Positions 26,977 through 35,160 of a DNA stretch of 64,000 bases are shown piece by piece. How positions within the stretch are numbered: position 1 is the stretch's first letter; each line of letters starts with the position of its first letter. The notes beneath the pieces were generated by a model. It saw only the letters and a list, made by a program, of their open reading frames with translations, made no database searches and had not been told where the DNA came from. The position numbers and the translations under genes are program-made. This stretch comes from Desmonostoc muscorum LEGE 12446 (GTDB lineage Bacteria; Cyanobacteriota; Cyanobacteriia; Cyanobacteriales; Nostocaceae): NCBI RefSeq assembly GCF_015207005.2, contig NZ_JADEXS020000001.1, positions 5,665,001 through 5,729,000 on the forward strand, given 5' to 3'.

Positions 26977-29730
26977 ATGACATTTACCGATAAACCAAAC
27001 TGGTTGCAGCAAAGCTTAGACCAAGAAAGTTTACTACACCGGATGACAAAACAGATCAGGCGATCGCTGGATCTCCAAGAGATATTAACGACCACAGTTG
27101 CCCAAGTACGATTATTTTTGGGTACAGATCGGGTCAAGGTGTATCGGTTTGATGCTGATGGTAGTGGTGAAGTTATTGCTGAATCTATTCATGAGCAGCG
27201 TCTATCATCTTTATTGGGGTTACGCTTTCCAGTTCATGATATTCCACAAGAAGCCAGAGAGATGTTTCTGGTAGCAGGCCAACGTTCCATTGTAGATGTG
27301 ACTAATGGCAAAATTGGGCTATCACCTCTACAGTCAAAAGAAACTGGAAAACGCCTAGAAACTAATATTTACTATCGCCAAGTAGACCCTTGCCATATTG
27401 AATATTTAAAAGCAATGGGCGTGCAGTCTTCGTTAGTAGTGCCAATTTTAAATTATGACCTCAAAGAAGAATCGGCAAAACCCCAATTGTGGGGATTGTT
27501 GGTATCTCATCACGCCGAACACCGAAGGATTTTAAAGCGAGAACTGAGATTAGTGCAGCAAGTTGCCGACCAAGTAGCGATCGCCATCGCTCAAAGTCAC
27601 CTATTCACTGAAGCGATCGCCCAGCAACAACGAGAAGCTACTATTAACCGAGTCACCACACTATTACATAAACTGCCAACAATTCAATTACAGGGGGCAC
27701 TAGAAGAAGTGATTACTGCCTTCGATGGTATAGGTGGCAGGCTTTATATTGAACAGACCGAAGAATTATACACCTGGGGCGAGCAACCGAAACTACCGTT
27801 CGAGTTAGGAAATAGTATTATCGAACAGCATTCCATGTGGCAAAACTGGATGGCTGAGTCTAAACCGGGTAATATTTGGACAACTGCTGACCTTTATAAA
27901 GAACCGCGTTTGCGAGTTTTAGCTTTAGGGTTTCGTTCTACTCAAATTCGGGGATTGATGGTGATTCCCCTACACTACCGCGAAAAATTTATCGGTGTAT
28001 TAAGCATTTTTCGCTCTGAATTTGACACAGAAATTTTGTGGGCGGGACGGTGTGAAGACAATCGGCGTCAATTACTACCGCACCTTTCTTTTGAGGTTTG
28101 GCGAGAGCAAAAAAAGGGGCACGCGCGTGAGTGGAACGCAGAAGACATTTCATTAGCCCGAGCTTTGTACGATCATTTTTCAATGGCAATTCAGCAGCAG
28201 CAAATGTACAAACAGGTACAAGCCCTCAATTCCAACCTAGAACTGCGGGTGCAAGAGCAAACTGGTGAACTAGAAAAATCATTACTATTCACTAAAGTAC
28301 TCAAGCAAGTCACAGACCAAATCCGCAGTACACTAGACTTGGAGACAACCCTCCAAGCTATCGTTCGGGAAGTTCGATCGCTGCTCAATTCAGACCGGGT
28401 GTTGATTTTCCAAATCAAAAGTAAATCGGTGATTGTGGAAGAAATTAATGGCAGTTGGCAGTCTGTTTTAGGAGTGAAAGCACCGCCAGATTGTTTTCCG
28501 GATGAGTTTATTAATCTATACTTTCAGGGTAGGGTACGGGCTGTTAACAATGTATCAGCTTTTTCTTTGAGTGCTTGTCATCGAGATTTTTTGCAAAGTC
28601 TGCAAGTGCAAGCCAACTTAATTGTTCCGATTAACATAGGTATGCAAGTATGGGGATTACTGATTGCCCATCAATGCGACGCTCCCAGAAATTGGCAGGA
28701 TGCAGAAATTGATTTATTGCAACAACTAGGAGATCAGGCTGCGATCGCCATTCAACAAGCACAACTCTACGAACAAACTTCTAGTGCCGAAACTGAAGCC
28801 AGAAATCAAGCTGCACAGTTAGAACATACTCTGCATCAACTCCAAGAAACACAGACAAAATTGATTCACACTGAGAAAATGTCTGCCTTAGGACAGTTGG
28901 TGGCGGGTATCGCCCACGAAATCAATAACCCCGTTAACTTTATTTACGGTAATCTCTGCCACGCCAGTGAATATACTGAACAACTGCTGGAAATTTTACG
29001 CCTCTACCAATTACATTATCCCCGCCCCCATAGTGAAATTCGCGCTGCCATCGAAGCGATCGATTTTGATTTTTTGGTAGAAGACCTCCCGAAAATCATG
29101 GACTCAATGCAAGTAGGAAGCGATCGCATCCGTTCAATAGTGCTGTCGTTACGCAATTTTTCTCGCTTAGATGAGTCTGAAAACAAGCGCGTTGACCTCC
29201 ATGAAGGCATTGACAACACTTTATTAATTTTGCAACACCGCCTGAAAGCAAATCCTGAATTTCGAGGCATTGAAGTCATCAAAGATTATGGCAACATACC
29301 AGGAGTGGAATGCTATGCCGGCCAAATGAATCAAGTATTCATGAATATTATCAGCAATGCTATAGATGCTTTGGTAATGAGCAATGGGGAGTGGGGAGTA
29401 GGAAGATGGGGAAATGAGGAGAATAAGCAATGCCCAACACCCACTATCCACATTTCCACTAAAGTTTCAGCAGACAACTCTCGTGTGTTGATTCGTATTA
29501 GTGACAATGGACCTGGAATGACTCAAGAGGTGAAAAAGCGAATTTTTGACCCGTTTTATACTACCAAGCCTGTGGGTAAAGGCACAGGACTAGGATTGGC
29601 AATCAGCTATCAAATTATTGTAGAAAAACATGCTGGAATCATGGAGTGCATTTCAGAACCAGGCCAAGGTACAGAGTTCTGGATTGAAATTCCCGTCAAG
29701 TCTCCAACGACGATTAATAGTCAACCGTAA
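26977..29730 (+). CDS. Multi-GAF photosensor-type histidine kinase (phytochrome/cyanobacteriochrome-like)
   Basis: 917 residues without membrane segments. GAF1 (about 35-205) is phytochrome-like: it has FPVHDIP (the Asp-Ile-Pro motif) and Cys139-His in DPCHIEYLKAMGV, the usual bilin attachment pair. GAF2 (about 225-425) has no such Cys. After a coiled linker, GAF3 (about 445-600) has Cys534-His in SACHRDFLQSLQVQANL and an additional Cys506 in PDCF, 28 residues before, as in DXCF-type cyanobacteriochromes. A coiled coil leads to the kinase: His647 in GIAHEINNPVNF, N-box NAIDAL, G-boxes DNGPGM and GTGLGLAI. Heptamer repeat DNA (29377-29442) adds about 20 residues after the N-box. Bilin binding is inferred from motifs only. 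No response regulator is adjacent. Confidence 0.88.
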   Translation: MTFTDKPNWLQQSLDQESLLHRMTKQIRRSLDLQEILTTTVAQVRLFLGTDRVKVYRFDADGSGEVIAESIHEQRLSSLLGLRFPVHDIPQEAREMFLVAGQRSIVDVTNGKIGLSPLQSKETGKRLETNIYYRQVDPCHIEYLKAMGVQSSLVVPILNYDLKEESAKPQLWGLLVSHHAEHRRILKRELRLVQQVADQVAIAIAQSHLFTEAIAQQQREATINRVTTLLHKLPTIQLQGALEEVITAFDGIGGRLYIEQTEELYTWGEQPKLPFELGNSIIEQHSMWQNWMAESKPGNIWTTADLYKEPRLRVLALGFRSTQIRGLMVIPLHYREKFIGVLSIFRSEFDTEILWAGRCEDNRRQLLPHLSFEVWREQKKGHAREWNAEDISLARALYDHFSMAIQQQQMYKQVQALNSNLELRVQEQTGELEKSLLFTKVLKQVTDQIRSTLDLETTLQAIVREVRSLLNSDRVLIFQIKSKSVIVEEINGSWQSVLGVKAPPDCFPDEFINLYFQGRVRAVNNVSAFSLSACHRDFLQSLQVQANLIVPINIGMQVWGLLIAHQCDAPRNWQDAEIDLLQQLGDQAAIAIQQAQLYEQTSSAETEARNQAAQLEHTLHQLQETQTKLIHTEKMSALGQLVAGIAHEINNPVNFIYGNLCHASEYTEQLLEILRLYQLHYPRPHSEIRAAIEAIDFDFLVEDLPKIMDSMQVGSDRIRSIVLSLRNFSRLDESENKRVDLHEGIDNTLLILQHRLKANPEFRGIEVIKDYGNIPGVECYAGQMNQVFMNIISNAIDALVMSNGEWGVGRWGNEENKQCPTPTIHISTKVSADNSRVLIRISDNGPGMTQEVKKRIFDPFYTTKPVGKGTGLGLAISYQIIVEKHAGIMECISEPGQGTEFWIEIPVKSPTTINSQP

Positions 29731-30374
29731 CTAGGGAAGCAGAGGGGAGAATTCCTAACTCCTAATTCCTAACTGCCAATACCCAGTACACAATTTTTCA
29801 CATTATTACAAAATGTTAGTTTCAAAACTTAAAAATTGGCTTAGCAATTACTCAATTCTTCCAAAATCTTGATGATAAAATTTTTAACAATAGGCTAAAC
29901 AAAAAATTCAAAGCTATTTAAAGCCTGTGCTATATTGATTTGGGTAAAAAATACTTCAAAAGTAAAGTTTAGTTGCAAAAAAGTTTACTTTTATCCAGTA
30001 GTGCTAATTTAGTAATTGAAGCTACTAAAAAAGCTTCCCTGGCAGATACAACAGCTGCATGATGGAATGTAGTAAGAGGTAAAAAACGCTGTTTAATTTA
30101 AGTCTGTCTCGTCAAAACACGGCAACACCCAACGCGAAAACTTATATTTCCTCAAATGTGGAAAATTAGGGGGCGCTGTCACTGATTTTCATTACTTGTT
30201 TACAGAAGCGATGAAAGTTAGTACATCCCTGGCTAGAATAAACAAGGAGAGGGAATGTTAAAGTCAGTAGATGGTTGGGTGTTGTTGTGTTTAAAAAGAA
30301 ATTAGAATGAGGACTCCTCTGGGTGTAAGCTTGATACGAAGTTAAATAGCAAGAAACAGTTGAAATAGCGCCTT
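29731..30374. other. Long AT-rich spacer upstream of TIR-like gene
   Basis: No confident gene is present. A CTCCTAATTCCTAACTGCCA repeat stretch lies at 29755-29780. A short frame at about 30002-30050 (ANLVIEATKKASLADTT) and nearby fragments look like debris of a gene but match nothing I can name. Confidence 0.45.
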
Positions 30375-31145
30375 ATGTCAATTATTGCGCTCAGAGCATG
30401 GTATATACAGGATTATGAGCCGATTCCAGAATTGGAAAAACGCCCACCAGATATTCGCCTAAGTAAAAAAAGTCTGCTGAGATCGGCATTGCGAGCGGAC
30501 TTTTTAGAAGAAAGTGACGAAATTAAGAAATCAACTTGGTTTGGGCGCTATCTGGAAGGGGAAGATATTGAATTTTATGTTGAGGGTAGTGGTGGCTATT
30601 GCGTAGCTAACATTGACTTGATTAGTCACGAAATTTATTTTACTAAAAAGGCGCTGTTAGCTCAGTTAGAACCAACTATTTTTTTTTCCTACCAAAGTGA
30701 GTATGCCCCAGCGAGTGATGTTCTCAGAGAAGAACTGCGAAAAACTTTGGATACTTTAAACTTGCGATCGCGCCTTCCTTTAACATTAGTAGAATCCTCG
30801 CGCCCCAGCGGTGCTACTTTCCGAATTAATCGCACTATGATGCGAAAAATCCGTAAGAGTTTGTTATTTATCGCTGATACTACGCCCATTGCTAGTATTG
30901 ATGTTAAAGAAACTCCCCAACTAATTCCCAGTCCGAATGTCTGTATTGAAATTGGCTATGCCATCCAAAGTAAACGGTCTGAACAGATTCTACTAGCGCA
31001 AATGCAACGCCCAGATTTTGAAGGGCAATTTCCCTTCGATTTGCCCACACAGCAAATTTTACAATTTCAAGACATCAAAGAACTGAATAAAATTCTGACA
31101 CGAACAATTGAAAATCAACTAGCACGATTCAAGTTGTTTTTTTGA
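30375..31145 (+). CDS. TIR-like nucleotide-binding/NADase-type domain protein
   Basis: 256 residues in two parts. Residues 1-95 form a domain I do not recognise (RAWYIQDYEPIPELEKRP ..., GRYLEGEDIEFYVEGSGG). Residues about 98-256 show the TIR-like/SEFIR-related pattern of bacterial immune and signalling proteins: an opening FFSYQSEYAPAS strand, then LLFIADTTPI, then PSPNVCIEIGYAI containing the conserved Glu, then QFPFDLP. In related proteins this order (F.S.QS ... aD.T ... PNPNV..E.GYA ... LPFDL) marks a TIR-fold domain. Whether this copy degrades NAD or only binds nucleotide cannot be told. It stands alone, with a perfect palindrome (31226-31256) downstream. Confidence 0.6.
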   Translation: MSIIALRAWYIQDYEPIPELEKRPPDIRLSKKSLLRSALRADFLEESDEIKKSTWFGRYLEGEDIEFYVEGSGGYCVANIDLISHEIYFTKKALLAQLEPTIFFSYQSEYAPASDVLREELRKTLDTLNLRSRLPLTLVESSRPSGATFRINRTMMRKIRKSLLFIADTTPIASIDVKETPQLIPSPNVCIEIGYAIQSKRSEQILLAQMQRPDFEGQFPFDLPTQQILQFQDIKELNKILTRTIENQLARFKLFF

Positions 31146-31225
31146 ACAAGATAATCAGCTTCATTGTTCACAGCCAAATTTGACAGTGCAGGTACAAAAA
31201 TGAATAAAAAATAAAAACTGAAAAT

Positions 31226-31256
31226 CAGATCCCCGACTTCTTAAAGAAGTCGGGGG
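31226..31256. repeat. Perfect palindrome CCCCGACTTC...GAAGTCGGGG
   Basis: The arms CCCCGACTTCTT and AAGAAGTCGGGG pair perfectly. The unit lies 80 bases after the TIR-like gene; there is no U-run after it on the plus strand, so it is more likely a dispersed hairpin repeat than an ordinary terminator. A partial copy (AGATCCCCGG) occurs at 31322. Confidence 0.7.
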
Positions 31257-31401
31257 TCTAAAGTTTGCGATCTGAGTGAGTAGTTACTCTCTAAAAATTT
31301 ATACAGTTCTAGCCCATCTTTCAGATCCCCGGTTGTTAGAGCTAAAATAATTGTCAATTACAGTTCTAATCAAGCTAGCTTCGACTATTCAGATTTACTG
31401 T

Positions 31402-32016
31402 TTATGTAGATGCTGGCTTTTTCTTGAGAACTCTACTCAGAAAACCAACTACCAAAAGTCCAGAAATTACACCAGGTTCAGGAATCGCAGTTGCTGTCAA
31501 CTTACCCCCAAAATCCAACCTACAGTCTGGGTATGTGTCGCATACTTCCGGTGAAAGATCATCTTTTAAGAAAATCTTAGCCGTCGGCAATCCTTGTTCG
31601 GCATTTAGGTAGGTATAGAAATCTAACCCTGTCACATCTGTTGCAAAGTCAATTCCCAAATCAAAACCATTCGGCGTGTCAAAGTTGCCTGTTTGTAGAA
31701 CAGTCTTTGTAACTGTATCAAAATTGAAATTGAAACTATTATCCGCCTGGGGAAAATCGTATTGGAAATTTTGCAATAAAGTTCCTTGTGGGTCAAAGAA
31801 AGAAATGGCAAAATCAGTCAGTTGTTCTTTGGTGACGATGCTTCCCGGAAAACTATCGTCATAGCTGAATTGTCCCTTGGCTGAATAACCTTTATCTCCG
31901 AGCCAATTAAGCTCAAAAGAAGCAGCATCAGCACTATTGACATTTATGAAAGTAGCCATAGAACTGAAAGCGGCAACAGCTACTGTAGCTTTGATTTGGT
32001 TACGAATGCTTTTCAT
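31402..32016 (-). CDS. PEP-CTERM sorting-signal protein
   Basis: 204 residues. The N-terminus (ATVAVAAFSSMATFINVNS, then ADAASF) is a signal peptide. The C-terminus is a classical PEP-CTERM signal: AIPEPGVISGLLVVGFLS followed by RVLKKK, i.e. the PEP motif, a hydrophobic helix and a basic tail, recognised by exosortase. The middle is beta-rich (ASFELNWLGDKGYSAKGQF ... VCDTYPDCRLDFGG) with a Cys pair. It is probably an exported surface or exopolysaccharide-associated protein. Many cyanobacteria carry dozens of such proteins; the specific role is unknown. Confidence 0.9.
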   Translation of the reverse strand: MKSIRNQIKATVAVAAFSSMATFINVNSADAASFELNWLGDKGYSAKGQFSYDDSFPGSIVTKEQLTDFAISFFDPQGTLLQNFQYDFPQADNSFNFNFDTVTKTVLQTGNFDTPNGFDLGIDFATDVTGLDFYTYLNAEQGLPTAKIFLKDDLSPEVCDTYPDCRLDFGGKLTATAIPEPGVISGLLVVGFLSRVLKKKPAST

Positions 32017-32377
32017 TTTCTTGATAACAACAATAGATTTTGATGTTGTTGTAGCTCTTGTTCGACCTGAATAAGGTCTAAAACACTTTTGGGCAGATTG
32101 TATTATTAGATGAAATCTAATCCATATAGTTTATAGTTTTTTCTTTAGCAAAAAAACCAAAAATATGATAGTTTTTCTGAAAAAGATTATAGTGTTTAAT
32201 TTAAATTAATCTTTAACTTCTCTTAACTAAATACTGTTTTTTCTGCAAAATCATCATTTTTATAAATTAATAATGGGAGTAGTACAAGCAATAATCCCAA
32301 ATTAAATTAAGCATTACCTAAACTTAATCCAAATCGAATAATTTCTTGTCAGCATTTTAAGTAACCAAAAAATCCTC
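32017..32377. promoter_or_regulatory. Divergent regulatory region between PEP-CTERM gene and phoX-like gene, with TTAAC repeats
   Basis: The two genes are divergent, so both promoters lie here. At about 32211-32230 the plus strand reads TTTAACTTCTCTTAACTA, two TTAAC half-sites ten bases apart, similar to but not exactly the cyanobacterial Pho box (TTAAC-type repeats about eleven bases apart). The location upstream of a phosphatase gene makes a phosphate-control site plausible. Weak evidence. Confidence 0.35.
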
Positions 32378-33682
32378 ATGAAGTTATCTCGACGTAGATT
32401 CTTTACATTAGCGGGCACGAGTGCTGCTGGTACTTTGCTAGCCTCTCCTTTAGAAGGTCTTCTTGCTAGACAAGCCAATGGTCACCCTGTATTTGGTAAA
32501 GGTTACGGGCCACTTGTACCAGATCCCAATGGTTTGTTAGATTTACCAGCGGGATTTCAGTATCGAACTTTTTCTCTCACAGACGAGCTGATGAACGATG
32601 GTACTAAAGTGCCTGGTGGTCATGATGGTATGGCGGCTTTCCCTGGTCCGAAAGGCACAGTTATTTTGGTTCGTAATCACGAACTTAGTCCTACTTCTGG
32701 GACAAAAGTCGAAGGGCCACATCCTTACGACCCATTTTGCAAAGGTGGTACGACGAACTTAGTTGTTGGAGCTAATCGCCAGCTAATCAAACACTTTGCT
32801 TCTTTAAGTGGAACCTATCGTAACTGTGCAGGTGGAATAACTCCTTGGGGTTCATGGATTAGTTGTGAAGAGAACACCTCTACTCCAACTTCCTTCCCGG
32901 TAGGTAATAGAAACTATGTCTCGAAATTCCACGGCTATAACTTTGAAGTTCCAGCTAGCACCACTACTCCTGTGAAGCCGGAACCTCTCATAGCTATGGG
33001 ACGATTTAACCATGAAGCTGTTGCGGTAGACCCCAAGACAGGAATTGTCTATGAAACTGAAGATTCGGGAAATAGTCTTTTCTACCGTTTTATCCCGAAA
33101 GTACGGGGCAAGTTAAAAGAAGGAGGTACTCTTCAGGCTTTAAAATTCAAAGACATCTATCAAGCACAAACATTTGCAGATTTCCCCAAACGCAAGCCGT
33201 TTAAAGTAGAGTGGGTGACTATTACAGAGCCAAATCCGCCTCAAGATACTGTAAGACAAGAAGGTTTTGCAAAAGGAGCAGCCCAGTTTGCCCGTGGGGA
33301 AGGTATCTGGTACGGTAACGGTGAATTTTACTTTTGCTGCACGAGTGGTGGTGCTTTAGGGCTTGGTCAAGTCTGGCGCTACATTCCAGAGAAAGAAACA
33401 ATTGAATTGTTTGTTGAGTCTACATCTGCTGCCGAACTAGAAAATCCAGATAACATAGTTATCTCACCCTATGGCGATCTCATCCTTTGTGAAGATGGAG
33501 ATGATGAGCAGTTCTTAGTAGGTGTTACTCCCAAAGGTGAACTCTATCAATTCGCCCGTAATGCTTTAAATACAAACGAGTTCGCCGGTGCTTGCTTCTC
33601 ACCTGATGGTAAAACTTTGTTCGTCAACATCCAAACTCCCGGTATTACTTTTGCAATCTGGGGTCCTTGGAAGAGGTCATAG
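32378..33682 (+). CDS. DUF839 / PhoX-like phosphatase family protein with Tat signal
   Basis: 434 residues. The N-terminus MKLSRRRFFTLAGTSAAGTL carries the twin-arginine motif (SRRRFF) and a hydrophobic segment, so it is exported folded by the Tat system; tatA is also in this window. The body belongs to the DUF839 (PhoX-type) beta-propeller family: VRNHELSP, GGTTNLV, GRFNHEAVAVDPKTGIVYETEDS, PDNIVISPYGDLILCEDG, FAGACFSPDGKTLFVNIQTPG. PhoX is a calcium/iron-dependent alkaline phosphatase; other DUF839 members have no proven activity, so phosphatase function is inferred. The metal-ligand blocks (NHE, ETED, CEDG) are present. Confidence 0.85.
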   Translation: MKLSRRRFFTLAGTSAAGTLLASPLEGLLARQANGHPVFGKGYGPLVPDPNGLLDLPAGFQYRTFSLTDELMNDGTKVPGGHDGMAAFPGPKGTVILVRNHELSPTSGTKVEGPHPYDPFCKGGTTNLVVGANRQLIKHFASLSGTYRNCAGGITPWGSWISCEENTSTPTSFPVGNRNYVSKFHGYNFEVPASTTTPVKPEPLIAMGRFNHEAVAVDPKTGIVYETEDSGNSLFYRFIPKVRGKLKEGGTLQALKFKDIYQAQTFADFPKRKPFKVEWVTITEPNPPQDTVRQEGFAKGAAQFARGEGIWYGNGEFYFCCTSGGALGLGQVWRYIPEKETIELFVESTSAAELENPDNIVISPYGDLILCEDGDDEQFLVGVTPKGELYQFARNALNTNEFAGACFSPDGKTLFVNIQTPGITFAIWGPWKRS

Positions 33683-34225
33683 AGGTTAATACAGGAGAAT
33701 TCAGGAGTCAGAATTCAGAATTCAGAATTACAATAGGCTCTGTGCGTAGCTACCAGATTTAGATAGTTTACTTCACGCTTCTTGAAATCTGCTGTATTAG
33801 CGATCGCTACTACATGACTCAATTGTCGTTGATACTGTGCCAAGGGCTGTTGAGGATATTGCTCTTGATGTCAGTAAAATCATTGCCTAACAAGGCTTAC
33901 GAGCTTTTTTAGTACAAGCGCACCAATAAAGAGGGTAGCACAGCTGTGCTACCCTGCAACAATTAATTTTCAAGTATGTGTATTTTATTCAATTCAAAAC
34001 CGCTTTCTGGTGAATCTTGATTCGTTACATTAATGTTAGGGGTTAACAGTTATATTAAATTATCTTAAGACTTACAGTTATTGACCAAGCTGTAGGGGCA
34101 CACCATTGCTGTGCCCTGACAACAGATGTATGTAAGTGTGTAAGTCTAGTCCGTTCTAGACATCGCCTCTAGCTGAAAATAGTTAGAGGCGATGGCCAAA
34201 ATTAAAACTACACAGTTATTTGCAG
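33683..34225. other. Spacer with a perfect 22-bp palindrome and repeat debris
   Basis: No gene is supported. It contains GAATTCA repeats at 33706-33730, a palindrome GGGTAGCACAGCTGTGCTAC then CC at 33933-33954, and a GTAGGGGCACACCATTGCTG repeat near 34092-34117. A short frame (VVDTVPRAVEDIALDVSKII) at about 33825-33890 could be a relic of a gene I cannot identify. Confidence 0.5.
33933..33954. repeat. Perfect 22-bp palindrome
   Basis: GGGTAGCACAG and CTGTGCTACCC are perfectly complementary with no loop. It lies about 250 bases after the phoX-like gene. It may fold as a cruciform or hairpin; as a terminator it lacks a U-run. Confidence 0.75.
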
Positions 34226-34639
34226 ATGGAACAAGTAATTGAAACTCTCAAACAAGATTTACCGACGCTTTTTGAAAAAGATATTTCCTATGATATTTAT
34301 ACACAGGATATCTATTTTAAAGACCCCGTGAATACATTTAAATACAAATTTAATTATCGCATTATATTTTGGACTTTGCGATTTCACGCCCGACTATTTT
34401 TTAGCCAAATTTACTTTGATGTACATGATGTAAAACAGTCTGCTGAAGATACAATTTTAGTAAATTGGACAGTGCGGGGAGTGTTGCGTGTTCCCTGGAG
34501 GGCACCTTTGCTTTTTAATGGCTATTCAACTTATAAACTCAACAAAGATAATTTGATATACGAACATATTGACACTTGGGACAGAAAGCCAACAGAGATT
34601 TTAAACCAGTTTTGGCAAAGGGGAGAAACAGCTAGTTAG
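34226..34639 (+). CDS. DUF2358 domain-containing protein
   Basis: 137 residues from the ATG at 34226; a TTG six bases upstream (34220) is a less likely start. The pattern LKQDLPTLFEKDISYDIYTQ ... IYFKDPVNTFKYKFNYRIIFWTLRFHARLFF ... VHDVKQSAEDTILVNWTVRG ... LLFNGYSTYKLN.... IYEHIDTWDRKP is the DUF2358 family of cyanobacteria and plastids, an NTF2-like fold. Function is not established. Cytoplasmic, no partner gene beside it. Confidence 0.9.
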   Translation: MEQVIETLKQDLPTLFEKDISYDIYTQDIYFKDPVNTFKYKFNYRIIFWTLRFHARLFFSQIYFDVHDVKQSAEDTILVNWTVRGVLRVPWRAPLLFNGYSTYKLNKDNLIYEHIDTWDRKPTEILNQFWQRGETAS

Positions 34640-34671
34640 CTGCTAGGTATTGCCCTTTTGGAGATGCTGAT

Positions 34672-34848
34672 TTAAGAAACAAGTTTTTGCTTGAGGCTAT
34701 CTTCTGGAGGGCCAAGCTTTGTCATATCATAGTTATTTAATGGATAGATGCGAGAGGGGCGATCGACAAATAAACCAGAAGTTTGACGAGGTGGTAAAAA
34801 ACTCAGCACCATAGCACGCATCCGCATCACAAATTCGACCAAATATTT
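34672..34848 (-). pseudogene. C-terminal fragment of an unidentified enzyme gene
   Basis: On the minus strand a stop-bounded stretch of 58 codons reads SKYLVEFVMRMRAMVLSFLP then PRQTSGLFVDRPSRIYPLNN then YDMTKLGPPEDSLKQKLVS, ending at TAA 34672-34674. The composition is clearly protein-like (Met/Arg helix, then a Pro-rich tail) but there is no start or N-terminal part. I cannot name the family. It adjoins the IS630 relic, suggesting the rest was lost by transposition or deletion. Confidence 0.5.
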
Positions 34849-34916
34849 GGATTATTTCCGTGATGAAAATTAAATTTACTTTTTAATTGTTAGTATGTTC
34901 ACAAAAGTCATTTAGT

Positions 34917-35146
34917 TCGCCAGCAGCATCAACGTTGGTACTCTGCTTGGGTTTGTACATCTTTTTTTACCTCCCTATAGTCCCCAAATGAATCGCATTG
35001 AAGACGAATGGTTGCATCTCAAGCGCGATCAGCAAGACGGCCGAGTTTTTGAAGATGAATATGAATTAGCGATCGCTCTTATTGAGGATATAAATCATAG
35101 AGCCAAGCAAGGTCAGTATCAAGTTGAGCGTTTTATGTTTAATTAG
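34917..35146 (+). mobile_element. IS630-family transposase C-terminal relic
   Basis: The last 52 codons are intact from an internal ATG at 34988 to TAG at 35144. The frame can be read back to about 34917 (FASSINVGTLLGFVH, then LFLPPYSPQMNRIEDEWL). PPYSP.(L/M)N.IE..W is the hallmark of the DDE catalytic end of IS630/Tc1-mariner transposases. The N-terminal two thirds and both ends of the element are missing. Non-functional. Confidence 0.8.
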
Positions 35147-35160
35147 GTTGACTTACTTAT

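Noticed and set aside
30002..30100. Short frame ANLVIEATKKASLADTT upstream of the TIR-like gene
   Set aside because: Protein-like but only about 20 codons and interrupted; no family recognised.
31226..31256. Palindrome after the TIR-like gene as a terminator
   Set aside because: No T-run follows on the plus strand; the sequence type occurs as a dispersed repeat.
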